A DNA stretch of 64,000 bases from Deltaproteobacteria bacterium. GTDB taxonomy: Bacteria > Desulfobacterota > GWC2-55-46 > DRQE01. The stretch lies in NCBI GenBank assembly GCA_015492245.1, contig WGFM01000002.1, forward strand, positions 124,001-188,000, given 5' to 3'. The notes under the pieces were generated by a model that saw nothing but the letters and a program-made list of their open reading frames with translations, did no database searches and was not told the DNA's origin. The position numbers and the translations under genes were made by a program. Positions 49,312 to 57,755 of the stretch are shown piece after piece. The stretch's first letter is position 1; every line of letters begins with the position of its first letter.

Positions 49312-50657
49312 AAGAGAGGATGGAGAACATCATCGACATGCTCACACAGAGGCTTAAAGGCAGGGTGGATGCCTTCGAGGCATATGTGGAACATACCGAT
49401 GGCGTGACCGTAGAGGCAAGACACAAAAGCATCGACTCTGTAAAGGTTACATCATCGCAGGGTGTGGGAATAAGGGTCATAAAGGATGAAAGGTGTGGGT
49501 TCGGCTTCTCAAGTACATTCGACGAGAGGGCCCTATCGACACTTATAGACGATGTAACCGATGGGCTGTCATCTGTCTCCAAGGATAGGGCACTTACACT
49601 GCCATCCCCTGTTGAGGCAACTGTTGAATCTCATGCCCTTGGTATATTCGATTCATCGGTGGATTTTGTGGACATAGATGAACATAGAAAAAGGGCGTTG
49701 ATGATAGAGGAGGCCACCTATGCCACGGATAAAAGGGTAAAGAGGGTCAGGAAGGCAGCCTATGGAGAAAGGAGGGCGACCTTTCGCACGGTGAACTCAC
49801 TTGGTGTCGATGTGTCGGTGGAGGCCACATTCTCATCTGGCTCTGTAATGGCTGTTGCAACAGAGGATGGGGACTCACAGATGGGATGGTGGGTGGAGAT
49901 GGGGCACAGAAGAGACTCTGTAAGCCCTGTAGAGATAGGCACAAAGGCCGCAACAAAGGCGGTGGAGATACTCGGGGCAAGACAGATCAAAAGCGGGCTC
50001 TACCCGGTGGTGCTTGAGAACACGGTGATGGTGGATATACTTGGCACACTGGGTGGTGCATTTCTGGCAAGCAACACGCAGAAGGGAAGGTCCATGCTGG
50101 CAGATAAAAGGGGCAAAAAGGTCATGTCCCCAGTTATAAACATATGGGACGACGGCCTGCTCCCAGGAGGCTGGGCAACTGCTCCATACGACTGCGAGGG
50201 TGTGCCAAGAACAAGGACACCACTTGTGCTGGAAGGTGTATGCCAGGGTTTCCTCTACGATACCTACCATGCAAGAAGAGAGAATACCAGCTCCACAGGC
50301 AACGCCCAGCGTATGGGTTTCCTCACCACACCAACGGTGGGTGTATCCAACCTCTACATAGAAAAGGGAAATGCCTCGATGAAGCAGCTTGTAGGCTCGA
50401 TAAAGAGGGGGCTGCTTGTAACCGAGGTCATGGGGGTGCATACCATAGATACGGTTACAGGAGAGTTCTCCCTGGGTGCCATGGGATTCCTCATAGAGGA
50501 TGGAGAGGTGATCCATCCGGTAAGGGGCATAGCAATAGCAGGCACATTGCTCAAGCTTCTTGAAAAAGCCATGGCGGTGGCAGATGATGTGTGCTTTATA
50601 GGACCAGTTGGCTCACCCTCTGTTATGTTCGAAGAACTTCACATAAGTGGTGCATAA
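49308..50657 (+). CDS. pmbA: PmbA/TldE-family metalloprotease component
   Basis: A 449-residue protein of the TldD/PmbA family. Features include AYVEHTDGVTVEARHKSIDS near the N-terminus, FRTVNSLGVDVS, VVLENTVMVDILGTLGGAF and SSTGNAQRMGFLTTPTVGVS. The HEXXXH zinc motif of TldD is not present, as expected for the PmbA/TldE subunit. TldD/E process antibiotic peptides and degrade CcdA in E. coli. No tldD gene lies next to it, so its partner is elsewhere or it acts alone. Confidence 0.9.
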   Translation: MKERMENIIDMLTQRLKGRVDAFEAYVEHTDGVTVEARHKSIDSVKVTSSQGVGIRVIKDERCGFGFSSTFDERALSTLIDDVTDGLSSVSKDRALTLPSPVEATVESHALGIFDSSVDFVDIDEHRKRALMIEEATYATDKRVKRVRKAAYGERRATFRTVNSLGVDVSVEATFSSGSVMAVATEDGDSQMGWWVEMGHRRDSVSPVEIGTKAATKAVEILGARQIKSGLYPVVLENTVMVDILGTLGGAFLASNTQKGRSMLADKRGKKVMSPVINIWDDGLLPGGWATAPYDCEGVPRTRTPLVLEGVCQGFLYDTYHARRENTSSTGNAQRMGFLTTPTVGVSNLYIEKGNASMKQLVGSIKRGLLVTEVMGVHTIDTVTGEFSLGAMGFLIEDGEVIHPVRGIAIAGTLLKLLEKAMAVADDVCFIGPVGSPSVMFEELHISGA

Positions 50658-50668
50658 CCCAGGGAAAC

Positions 50669-50696
50669 TTGACAACCCTACAGGCTGTATTATAAT
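50669..50696 (+). promoter_or_regulatory. Consensus sigma70 promoter upstream of the response regulator
   Basis: TTGACA (50669-50674) and TATAAT (50691-50696) match consensus exactly with a 16-base spacer. Transcription starting near 50703 would give an untranslated leader of about 180 bases before the response regulator gene. Confidence 0.8.
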
Positions 50697-50756
50697 TATC
50701 TTAATAAAAGTTCACCCCAGATTTACCCTTCTTGGTAATTCAACTTTGCTCTTTAC

Positions 50757-50840
50757 ATGAAAATTTACCTCAACCAGTGTGAGCAGAGGGGATATAGACC
50801 CACCTTCTGTCAGAACTGTCGGGGGAAGTGTTGTATTTAG
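50757..50840 (+). CDS. Possible 27-residue cysteine-rich leader peptide
   Basis: A small ORF inside the leader of the response-regulator gene encodes MKIYLNQCEQRGYRPTF followed by CQNCRGKCCI, with five cysteines in 27 residues. It has no clear ribosome binding site. The Cys pattern could bind metal or act as an upstream control peptide, but chance is not excluded. Listed because it is the only coding-like structure in the 225-base gap before 50883. Confidence 0.3.
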   Translation: MKIYLNQCEQRGYRPTFCQNCRGKCCI

Positions 50841-50882
50841 TATGTATATATTCCCTATAAGTTTTTTAGATTAAAGATTAAG

Positions 50883-51287
50883 ATGGCAGGAAGGAATAGC
50901 AAAAGAAAAAGGGTGCTCATAGTAGACGACGAAGAGACCATTGGATTGGGTATAAGCGAGATACTCAGGGACGAAGGCTTCGATGCCTATTATGTAACCG
51001 ATGGAAAGAGTGCGGTAGAAGAGGTCAAAAAGAGGAAGTACGACCTCATATTCATGGATATAGTCATGCCAGGACTCAACGGACTCGATACATTCAGGGA
51101 GATAAAGAAGATAAGAAGGGATGTAAAGGTTATTCTCTTTACAGGATACTTCAAGGATGCAGAGGATGTGATAACCCAGGGGGTCAGGGAAGGTATGATA
51201 GATGAGTTCATAAGGAAACCCTATTTTGCAGATGAGATTATAAGATCTGTAAAAAAGCATGTTAGAGAAAGGCAGACAAATGTATAG
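50883..51287 (+). CDS. Single-domain response regulator
   Basis: A 134-residue receiver protein. RVLIVDDEETIGLGISEIL contains the acidic pair, LIFMDIVMPGLNGLDTF the phosphate-accepting aspartate, and FTGYF/IRKPYF the switch Thr and Lys. It has no output domain. Its last codons overlap the start of the PAS-GAF-HD-GYP gene, so phosphorylation of this protein probably influences that enzyme. No histidine kinase lies adjacent. Confidence 0.92.
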   Translation: MAGRNSKRKRVLIVDDEETIGLGISEILRDEGFDAYYVTDGKSAVEEVKKRKYDLIFMDIVMPGLNGLDTFREIKKIRRDVKVILFTGYFKDAEDVITQGVREGMIDEFIRKPYFADEIIRSVKKHVRERQTNV

Positions 51288-53382
51288 GAAAGGCAGGACA
51301 GGGTTTTACAAGAGAGCCATTAACCTGTTCGATAGTGTGGACATATCACCAGATGAGGCGAAGAAGGCACTCATGTATGTACTGGAGGACTACAACGATA
51401 TGTTCGGTGTGCTGGAAAACATAAAGTGCGAGTGGGAGGCCACATTCGATGCAATAGACAGCCTTATACTGATACATAACGAGGAATTCGATATAGTCAG
51501 GGCAAACAGGGCATGCCAGAGAAAGGCAGAGCTTGAATTCAAAGACATGCTGGACAAACCATACTTTGAGGTGTTCCCGTGGATGAGGCCACTCATCAAG
51601 GAATGCAGAGAAGCCTGCCTCAAGGAAAGACCAGGAGCCACAGAGATAACCGAGGGCAGACGCACATATTCTGCAAGGTTCTATCCCCTAAAGAGGAAGA
51701 CAGAAGGAAGGTTTATCCACATACTCGACGATATAACCCAGCTTAAAGGAACTGAAAAGAAACTGAAAGAAGAGGTGGAGATTACCACAGCACTTCTCAA
51801 TATATCAGAGGCCACCACAAAGCTTGGCGATATAAATATGTTCCTTGAAGGTGTGTTGAAGAATATGAGTAAAATATTCAACACCAGAATATGTCTTGCC
51901 TACATATGGGATGAGCTATCTGGTGAGTTCATCCCAACGGCATATCATGGACTGCATCCTTCGATGGTCCCGTTTTTCCGTATCACAAACCTCAGAGAGA
52001 GCAACATCCCTCTTATAAAGAAGGTCTTTCATGATGGAAAGCCATGTGTGTTCAGTGGTAGAGATGCCTTCCCTATAGGTTTTCTTGAGATAAAGGACAT
52101 AAAGAAGGTCATAGTGCTGCCTGTTATGACCAACAAGGAGTACATGGGACTCATAATATGCATATTCACTGAGGATCCACACCTTACACGGCGGCACATG
52201 GCAATACTGAACGGCATACACAACCAGATATGTGTAACCCTTGAAGAGGCGCGCCTCTACAGAGAATCCATAGAGAAGGCCATAGAGCTGAGCAACCGTA
52301 TAGAAATACAGACCCTTATACACGAGATAGACAGAACCATATTGTCCACCCTCAGCCACGGAGATATTCTTGAGACCGTGTCCCGAATGATGGAGCATGT
52401 GCTCAACGCAGACAGTATCTCCATATGCCTCGTTGAGAGAGAAAAGGATGGCTTTGTGTTTGTGGCAGGCACAGGAGAGTATCTGCCACGGGATACCATC
52501 ATAGGATTCAGGGACACCTCACTTACAGAGGTCTTCCTTAAGGGAAGAATACAGTATACGGCAAATCTCAAGAGTGCCGAGGGGCTGCATCTGCTGGAGG
52601 CAAGGCTGCTGGGCGAGGGGTTCAGCTCCATCCTGCGGGTACCACTTGTTGTAAAAGGCGATGTCATAGGGGTGCTTAACGCCATGAGCAAACGCCCCTC
52701 TGCGTTTTCGTTCCATGACCTTAACATACTCGAGACCCTTGCAGACCAGATTTCCGTTGCAATAGATAATGCAAGACTCTTTAAAGACCTGGAAGAACTC
52801 TTCATAGGCACGGTAAGTGCCCTTTCAGGAGCCATAGATGCAAAGTCTCCATGGACTGCCGGTCATTCGGAAAGGGTAACACTATGTGCCATAAAGATTG
52901 GAGAGGCGATGGGTATGGACGATGAAGAGCTGAAAACACTAAGGCTTGCCTCGCTCCTGCATGACATTGGAAAGATAGGTGTGGCAGAAGGGGTGCTGGA
53001 AAAACCGGAAAGACTCACGGAGGATGAAATAGGGTGTATAAGGATTCATCCTGTAAAGAGCAGGGACATACTATCGCCAATAAAACATCTCAAGGATATT
53101 CTCGATGTGGTGCTGCACCACCACGAACACTACGATGGTTCGGGCTATCCCGGTAGCCTCGGTGGAGAGGAGATTCCCATTATGGCAAGAATTATAAGTG
53201 TGGCAGACACGGTGGATGCCATGGCAAGTGATAGACCATACAGAAAGGGCAAGACCATGGAAGTCATAGTGGAGGAACTCAAAAGATGTGCAGGTACACA
53301 GTTTGATCCACATGTGGTGGCAGCCTTCCTCAAGATAGAAAACGAGGTGTCCAGCCTCTATACCCCACATCTCTCAGAATAA
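51280..53382 (+). CDS. PAS-GAF-GAF-HD-GYP cyclic-di-GMP phosphodiesterase
   Basis: A protein of 700 residues from ATG 51280, overlapping the previous stop. A PAS domain (about residues 55-160) is followed by a GAF domain (about 175-335), a second GAF domain (about 360-510, LETLADQISVAIDNARLF) and an HD-GYP domain (about 515-690). The catalytic motifs LLHDIGKIG and HHEHYDGSGYPG are intact, with ADTVDAMASDRPYRKG further on. HD-GYP enzymes hydrolyse c-di-GMP. The GGDEF kinase near 34 kb in this window could supply the opposing activity. No membrane segment is seen. Confidence 0.92.
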   Translation: MYRKGRTGFYKRAINLFDSVDISPDEAKKALMYVLEDYNDMFGVLENIKCEWEATFDAIDSLILIHNEEFDIVRANRACQRKAELEFKDMLDKPYFEVFPWMRPLIKECREACLKERPGATEITEGRRTYSARFYPLKRKTEGRFIHILDDITQLKGTEKKLKEEVEITTALLNISEATTKLGDINMFLEGVLKNMSKIFNTRICLAYIWDELSGEFIPTAYHGLHPSMVPFFRITNLRESNIPLIKKVFHDGKPCVFSGRDAFPIGFLEIKDIKKVIVLPVMTNKEYMGLIICIFTEDPHLTRRHMAILNGIHNQICVTLEEARLYRESIEKAIELSNRIEIQTLIHEIDRTILSTLSHGDILETVSRMMEHVLNADSISICLVEREKDGFVFVAGTGEYLPRDTIIGFRDTSLTEVFLKGRIQYTANLKSAEGLHLLEARLLGEGFSSILRVPLVVKGDVIGVLNAMSKRPSAFSFHDLNILETLADQISVAIDNARLFKDLEELFIGTVSALSGAIDAKSPWTAGHSERVTLCAIKIGEAMGMDDEELKTLRLASLLHDIGKIGVAEGVLEKPERLTEDEIGCIRIHPVKSRDILSPIKHLKDILDVVLHHHEHYDGSGYPGSLGGEEIPIMARIISVADTVDAMASDRPYRKGKTMEVIVEELKRCAGTQFDPHVVAAFLKIENEVSSLYTPHLSE

Positions 53383-53452
53383 AGAAAACTATAGAAAAAA
53401 AACTTCCCATGATGTAAATTATTATTAAATTTGTCGTTCCGGAGTGTTATCA

Positions 53453-53929
53453 ATGCCTGTTCCAATGGTTGTTCTCTTCAAGTTCCTATATCTTCTTGCC
53501 ATAGTGGTGTGGGTTGGTATGCTACTGTTCTTCAGTTTCATTGCAGCACCTGCCATATTTCGCACCCTTCCGAGGGACACTGCAGGTGATGTGGTGGGGG
53601 TCATATTCCCTAAATACTGGCTCATTGGCTATTTATGTGCCATCGTGTCTGTAATAAGCCTTGTGGTGATATTCCTTGCAGAGGGTGGTGTGTCTTATAT
53701 GCATTTCATCTTACTCTTTCTTATGGCAGGCCTTGTCTTCTATACCGGTCTATTTCCTGCAAAAAGGGCAGGGGATATAAAGGAAAGGCTTAAGGATACG
53801 GACAATGAGCTTCTCAGGGCAGAACTGGAAAGGGAGTTCAAGAAGGCACACGGTGAAAGTTCCGTAATGAACATGGTCCTCATAGGGCTGGGCATTGTGG
53901 TAATATTGCTGACCTCCATGAGGTTGTAA
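53453..53929 (+). CDS. DUF4149-type small membrane protein
   Basis: A protein of 158 residues from ATG 53453 (GGAG nine bases upstream). It has four membrane segments (about 5-28, 55-78, 80-100 and 137-156). Features include LLAIVVWVGMLLFFSFIAAP and FRTLPRDTAGDVVGVIFPKY at the start, and a charged cytoplasmic loop (DIKERLKDTDNELLRAELER). This fits the DUF4149/TMEM205-like family, whose function is unknown. It precedes the acyl-CoA synthetase genes by 32 bases. Confidence 0.72.
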   Translation: MPVPMVVLFKFLYLLAIVVWVGMLLFFSFIAAPAIFRTLPRDTAGDVVGVIFPKYWLIGYLCAIVSVISLVVIFLAEGGVSYMHFILLFLMAGLVFYTGLFPAKRAGDIKERLKDTDNELLRAELEREFKKAHGESSVMNMVLIGLGIVVILLTSMRL

Positions 53930-53961
53930 CAATAGGGGTTACAACCGGAAAGAGACCCTGA

Positions 53962-55326
53962 ATGGAAGAGAAAAGGATACCAGAGTTTTTCTTCAATCCC
54001 AGCTCCGTTGCCGTTGTAGGGGCATCTGCAAATCCTGCCAAGCTATCCCACATTATAATGAAAAGCATTGAGGAGGCAGGCTTCAGGGGCAGTGTATATC
54101 CTGTAAACCCTGCACACCAGGAGGTTCTCGGAAGAAGGTGTTATCCCAGCCTCGATACCATGGAAGAGGGTGTGGATGTGGCAATCTTCGCTCTTCCGGC
54201 AGAGAAGGTGGTGGAAGAATTGCAGAAGGGGGCTTCTAACATCAGTGGAGCCATAGTCATAAGCGGTGGATTTTCTGAGACAGGCCCTCGGGGCAGAAGG
54301 CTTGAGGAAGAACTCCTCAGTGCCGCAAAGGACAAGGGGGTGAGGATTGTAGGGCCAAACTGCATGGGTATATACGATACCGTATCAGGCCTCGATACCC
54401 TTTTTATACCCTACGACAGGGTGGACAGACCACCAGCTGGAAGGATTGCCATACTATCGCAGAGTGGCTCCTTTGCACTGACAGCAATGGATGTGCTTGC
54501 AAGAGAGGGCATAGGGGTATCCAGGATGGTAAGCTATGGCAACAAGATAGATGTGGATGAGGCAGACTGCCTCGATTTTCTGAGAGATGATGAAAACACG
54601 GATGCCATTGTGATGTACATAGAGGGTATAGACGATGGCAGGCGGTTTGTTGAAAGTGCAAGGAGATGTAAAAAGAATCTTTTTGCCATAAAGGTCGGAA
54701 GAAGAGAGGCCGGCAAAAGGGCCACCACCCTTCACACGGGCAGTATCGCAGGAAGATATGAGCTCTACAGGGCTGCCTTCAGAGAGGCCGCCATAACAGA
54801 GCTTTCGGGTTTCGAGGAGTTCATCGATGCCTGCAGGGCCATACACAGGTTCAGACCGGCAGGTGGAAACAGGGTGATGATAATAACAGATGGTGGAGGG
54901 ATGGGAGTGAGTGTGGCAGATATGTGTGTGGACGAAGGGCTTGTGCTGCCAGAACTGCCGGAAGATGTTGCAGAAGGGCTCGGAAAGATACTGCCGCCAT
55001 ACTTTACCATAAGTAACCCTCTTGATCTTACGGGCAATGCAACCGATGAATGGTATCTCACCACACTGGCAAAGACCATGACACACCGGTCCTACGATGC
55101 AGCCATAGTGGTTCTTCTGTGGGGTCCACCAGGGCTTACAGATGCCCTTCCTTCGAAGATATGTGAGCTCTCGAAGAGGGTTGGAAAACCATTTTTGATA
55201 TGTTCTCCTGGTGGAAGATTTACAGAGAGGATGTCGGCAATATTCGAGACCCTTGGTGTGCCTGTCTTTTCCACTCCTGAGGGGGCTGTAAGGGCTGCCT
55301 CTATCATAGCCAGAGAGGGTGGATAG
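53962..55326 (+). CDS. acdA: ADP-forming acyl-CoA (acetyl-CoA) synthetase alpha subunit
   Basis: A 454-residue protein. The CoA-binding domain has SSVAVVGASANPAKLSHIIM. IVGPNCMGIYD and LSQSGSFALTAMDV belong to the succinyl-CoA-synthetase-like ligase domains. The phosphohistidine loop reads TLHTGSIAGRYELYRAAF, and MIITDGGGMGVSVAD lies further on. It cleaves acyl-CoA to acid with ADP phosphorylation together with the beta subunit. Separate alpha and beta genes are common in archaea and anaerobic bacteria. It probably handles acetate or another short acid. Confidence 0.88.
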   Translation: MEEKRIPEFFFNPSSVAVVGASANPAKLSHIIMKSIEEAGFRGSVYPVNPAHQEVLGRRCYPSLDTMEEGVDVAIFALPAEKVVEELQKGASNISGAIVISGGFSETGPRGRRLEEELLSAAKDKGVRIVGPNCMGIYDTVSGLDTLFIPYDRVDRPPAGRIAILSQSGSFALTAMDVLAREGIGVSRMVSYGNKIDVDEADCLDFLRDDENTDAIVMYIEGIDDGRRFVESARRCKKNLFAIKVGRREAGKRATTLHTGSIAGRYELYRAAFREAAITELSGFEEFIDACRAIHRFRPAGGNRVMIITDGGGMGVSVADMCVDEGLVLPELPEDVAEGLGKILPPYFTISNPLDLTGNATDEWYLTTLAKTMTHRSYDAAIVVLLWGPPGLTDALPSKICELSKRVGKPFLICSPGGRFTERMSAIFETLGVPVFSTPEGAVRAASIIAREGG

Positions 55327-55327
55327 T

Positions 55328-56020
55328 ATGAAGATGCGTGGTATCATCAAAGCTGCCCTGAAGGAGCAAAGAAAGATACTGTCAGAATCAGAGGCAAAGA
55401 GGCTTCTAAGGGCACTCAAGGTGCCGGTGGCTCCCTATGGGGTGGTAAAGGAGGCAGAAGAGGCCTGTAAGGTGGCACAGAGGTTGGGTTATCCCGTGGT
55501 GCTCAAGGTTATATCGCCCGATATAACCCATAAGACCGAGGCAGGTGGGGTGTGTATAGATATTGCCGATGAAGAGGCCCTGAAGAGGGCATGGATGGAA
55601 ATGGTGCTCAGGGTGGCACACAAAAGGCCAGGGGCAAGAATAGAGGGGTTTATAGTGGAAAAGATGATAAAAAAAGGGGTGGAGGTCATAATTGGTGCCA
55701 TAAGGGATGAACAGTTCGGTCCTGTTGTAATGTTTGGCACAGGCGGTATAGCTGTAGAACTCTTCAGGGATGTAAGCTACAGGCTTGCCCCTGCAAGCCT
55801 TGAGACAGCACAGGAGATGATAAGGGAACCAAGAGGGTTTGTGTTGCTCAATGGCTACAGAGGTGCTCCACCATGCGATACAAAGGGTCTGGCACATACG
55901 GTTGTAAAGGTATCCGAGCTGTTGTGCAACCTCGATGAGCTCGAAGCTGTAGAGATAAACCCGCTCATGGTGTATGAACATGGTGTCATGGCGGTGGATG
56001 CAAAGGCGACTCTTTCGTGA
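55328..56020 (+). CDS. acdB: ADP-forming acyl-CoA synthetase beta subunit (ATP-grasp)
   Basis: A 230-residue ATP-grasp protein from ATG 55328, one base after the alpha stop. Features are LSESEAKRLLRALKVPVAPY, GYPVVLKVISPDITHKTEAG, VIIGAIRDEQFGPVVMFGTG and EAVEINPLMVYEHGVMAVDA. These match the separate beta subunit (AcdB). It binds ADP/ATP and transfers phosphate from the alpha-subunit histidine. Confidence 0.9.
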   Translation: MKMRGIIKAALKEQRKILSESEAKRLLRALKVPVAPYGVVKEAEEACKVAQRLGYPVVLKVISPDITHKTEAGGVCIDIADEEALKRAWMEMVLRVAHKRPGARIEGFIVEKMIKKGVEVIIGAIRDEQFGPVVMFGTGGIAVELFRDVSYRLAPASLETAQEMIREPRGFVLLNGYRGAPPCDTKGLAHTVVKVSELLCNLDELEAVEINPLMVYEHGVMAVDAKATLS

Positions 56021-56044
56021 ACCCAGTGGGCGATTTTTTTGATT

Positions 56045-56073
56045 ATGACAGATATATCCTTTTGTGCTATCAT
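56045..56073 (+). promoter_or_regulatory. Putative promoter of the porin gene
   Basis: ATGACA (56045-56050) and TATCAT (56068-56073) are 17 bases apart, about 48 bases before the porin ATG. A short GC-poor stretch TTTTTTT at 56034-56040 precedes it. Confidence 0.4.
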
Positions 56074-56120
56074 TAAGAGAAATAAAAACGGCAGAGAGCA
56101 TTATCAAGGAGTGTGGGCTT

Positions 56121-57332
56121 ATGAAGAATAATGTGTTTCGCAAGGTAGCCTTCCTTGTTCTTGTGCTTGTTCTTTCAGTGGCCGGTTATGCCAGTTGTGC
56201 TGAGCTCGATGATGTGAAAGAGGAGCTCGAGCGACAGCAACGCCTCATAGAAGAGCTTAAAAGAAAGGTGGAAGAACTGGAGAAGATAGAGCGGCTCAAG
56301 GCGATAAGGGAAAAGGAGGAAGAGGAGATGGGCCCACAGTTTGGTAGAAACCTTGGTGCCTTCGGAGACATAAACCTTCTTACCGACAGCAGAGAGAGGG
56401 AAAACCCCACCTTCTCCATAGGCTCCCTGGGGCTATATACATCGGCAAGCTACAAGGAAAGGCTGAACTTCCTGTTCGAGATGATAATCTATGCCCACAA
56501 CAACAGGAGCGGAGTGAACCTTGAAAGACTGTGGATAGGCTATACCTTCAGTGACACATTCATCCTGAGAGCAGGAAGATTCCATACAGCACTTGGCAGG
56601 TGGAACAAAACCTACCATCATGCAAGACATCTCTTTCCCGCTGTGGACAGGCCGTTCTTTCTCAAGTTCGAGAGCATAGGCGGAATATTCCCTGTGCATA
56701 TAGTGGGCCTGGAACTTGCCGGCTCAAAAGAGATGTCCTATGGTAAGCTGAAATACTGGATAGAGGTTGGTAACGGGCCAGGGTTCAGGAAGGACAGACA
56801 CAAGAGTATCTTCGGTGGTGGAGACTATAAACTTGCCCCCAACAACATGTTCGATACCAATCATTCCAAGCAGGTTGCAGTAAGGGCCTATCTTGAGCCC
56901 GCCAGTATCGAGGGGCTCGGCATCGGCATGTCTGGAACAAACTTCAAGGTAGGAGATTCTAATCGCACCATAACTGTAAACGAGGGCATATATGGTATAG
57001 ACTTGAGATATGCGGTTGGAGATGTTGAGCTCATGGGAGAATTCTTCTATCTCACAAATGGCACGGCACAGGCAAATGCATGGTATCTGCAACTTTCAAG
57101 ATCCATGAACAGGTTCATACCCTATGCAAGAGTCGAAGTCCTCGATGGTGAGGATGGAGACCCCTACCTTTCAAACCTCAGTGCCGGAAGAGACAGAACC
57201 CAGTACATAGTAGGCACAAGCTATGTGCTGGATCTCTTACATTCCAGCCTTAAATTTCAATACCGTTATGACAGCCTTAAGGGTGAGAAGATTTATAATG
57301 TTATCGAAGCCCAGTGGGCCTTCCATTTTTAG
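56121..57332 (+). CDS. Outer-membrane porin-like beta-barrel with coiled-coil head
   Basis: A 403-residue protein. ATG 56121 follows AGGAG; the frame extends upstream to 56064 without a better start. A signal peptide (about residues 1-26) precedes a short coiled coil (ELDDVKEELERQQRLIEELK, to about residue 70). A barrel then runs to the terminal aromatic AQWAFHF, typical of outer-membrane insertion. Many strands alternate polar and hydrophobic residues. The coiled coil may trimerise the protein or touch peptidoglycan. It begins a unit with a phosphate-binding-like protein and a histidine kinase, so it may pass the ligand that the kinase senses. Confidence 0.78.
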   Translation: MKNNVFRKVAFLVLVLVLSVAGYASCAELDDVKEELERQQRLIEELKRKVEELEKIERLKAIREKEEEEMGPQFGRNLGAFGDINLLTDSRERENPTFSIGSLGLYTSASYKERLNFLFEMIIYAHNNRSGVNLERLWIGYTFSDTFILRAGRFHTALGRWNKTYHHARHLFPAVDRPFFLKFESIGGIFPVHIVGLELAGSKEMSYGKLKYWIEVGNGPGFRKDRHKSIFGGGDYKLAPNNMFDTNHSKQVAVRAYLEPASIEGLGIGMSGTNFKVGDSNRTITVNEGIYGIDLRYAVGDVELMGEFFYLTNGTAQANAWYLQLSRSMNRFIPYARVEVLDGEDGDPYLSNLSAGRDRTQYIVGTSYVLDLLHSSLKFQYRYDSLKGEKIYNVIEAQWAFHF

Positions 57333-57341
57333 GAGGCAGAG

Positions 57342-57755
57342 ATGAAGTATCTACTGCTTGTATTGATACTTCTCTTGCAACCTGTTGTAGTATCAGGAGA
57401 GGATTTTGTGATAATCGTAAACAAGAACAGCCCTCTCGTGAGTGCCGATGTCTCCACTGTAAGAGATATATACCTTGGTGAGAAACGATTTGCCGGAGGT
57501 ATAAAACTTGTGCCCATCAATATGGTTGAGGGCTCCCTAAAAGAGGACTTTCTGAACAGGGTTGTTGGCATGAAACCAAAGGAGTATAAGCTCCACTGGG
57601 TAAAGAAGGTCTTTCAGGAGGGAATCACTCCCCCGCCTTCCATGGCTTCTGTAACAGACATTATAGCGATGGTAAGCCGCGATAAAGGAGCCATCGCCTA
57701 TATCCCCGCAGGATACAGCAAATATCTCGTGGATGTGGTTATCGTAGGACCATGA
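57342..57755 (+). CDS. Small periplasmic PstS-like (PBP-like) protein
   Basis: A 137-residue protein with a signal peptide of about 19 residues. DFVIIVNKNSPLVSADVSTV and RDIYLGEKRF are the usual start of short PBP-like phosphate-binding-type domains, and AMVSRDKGAIAYIPAGY near the end resembles the PstS C-terminal part. It is only about half the size of full PstS. These short forms often lie next to sensor kinases. It overlaps the kinase gene by four bases and follows the porin by nine bases. Confidence 0.78.
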   Translation: MKYLLLVLILLLQPVVVSGEDFVIIVNKNSPLVSADVSTVRDIYLGEKRFAGGIKLVPINMVEGSLKEDFLNRVVGMKPKEYKLHWVKKVFQEGITPPPSMASVTDIIAMVSRDKGAIAYIPAGYSKYLVDVVIVGP

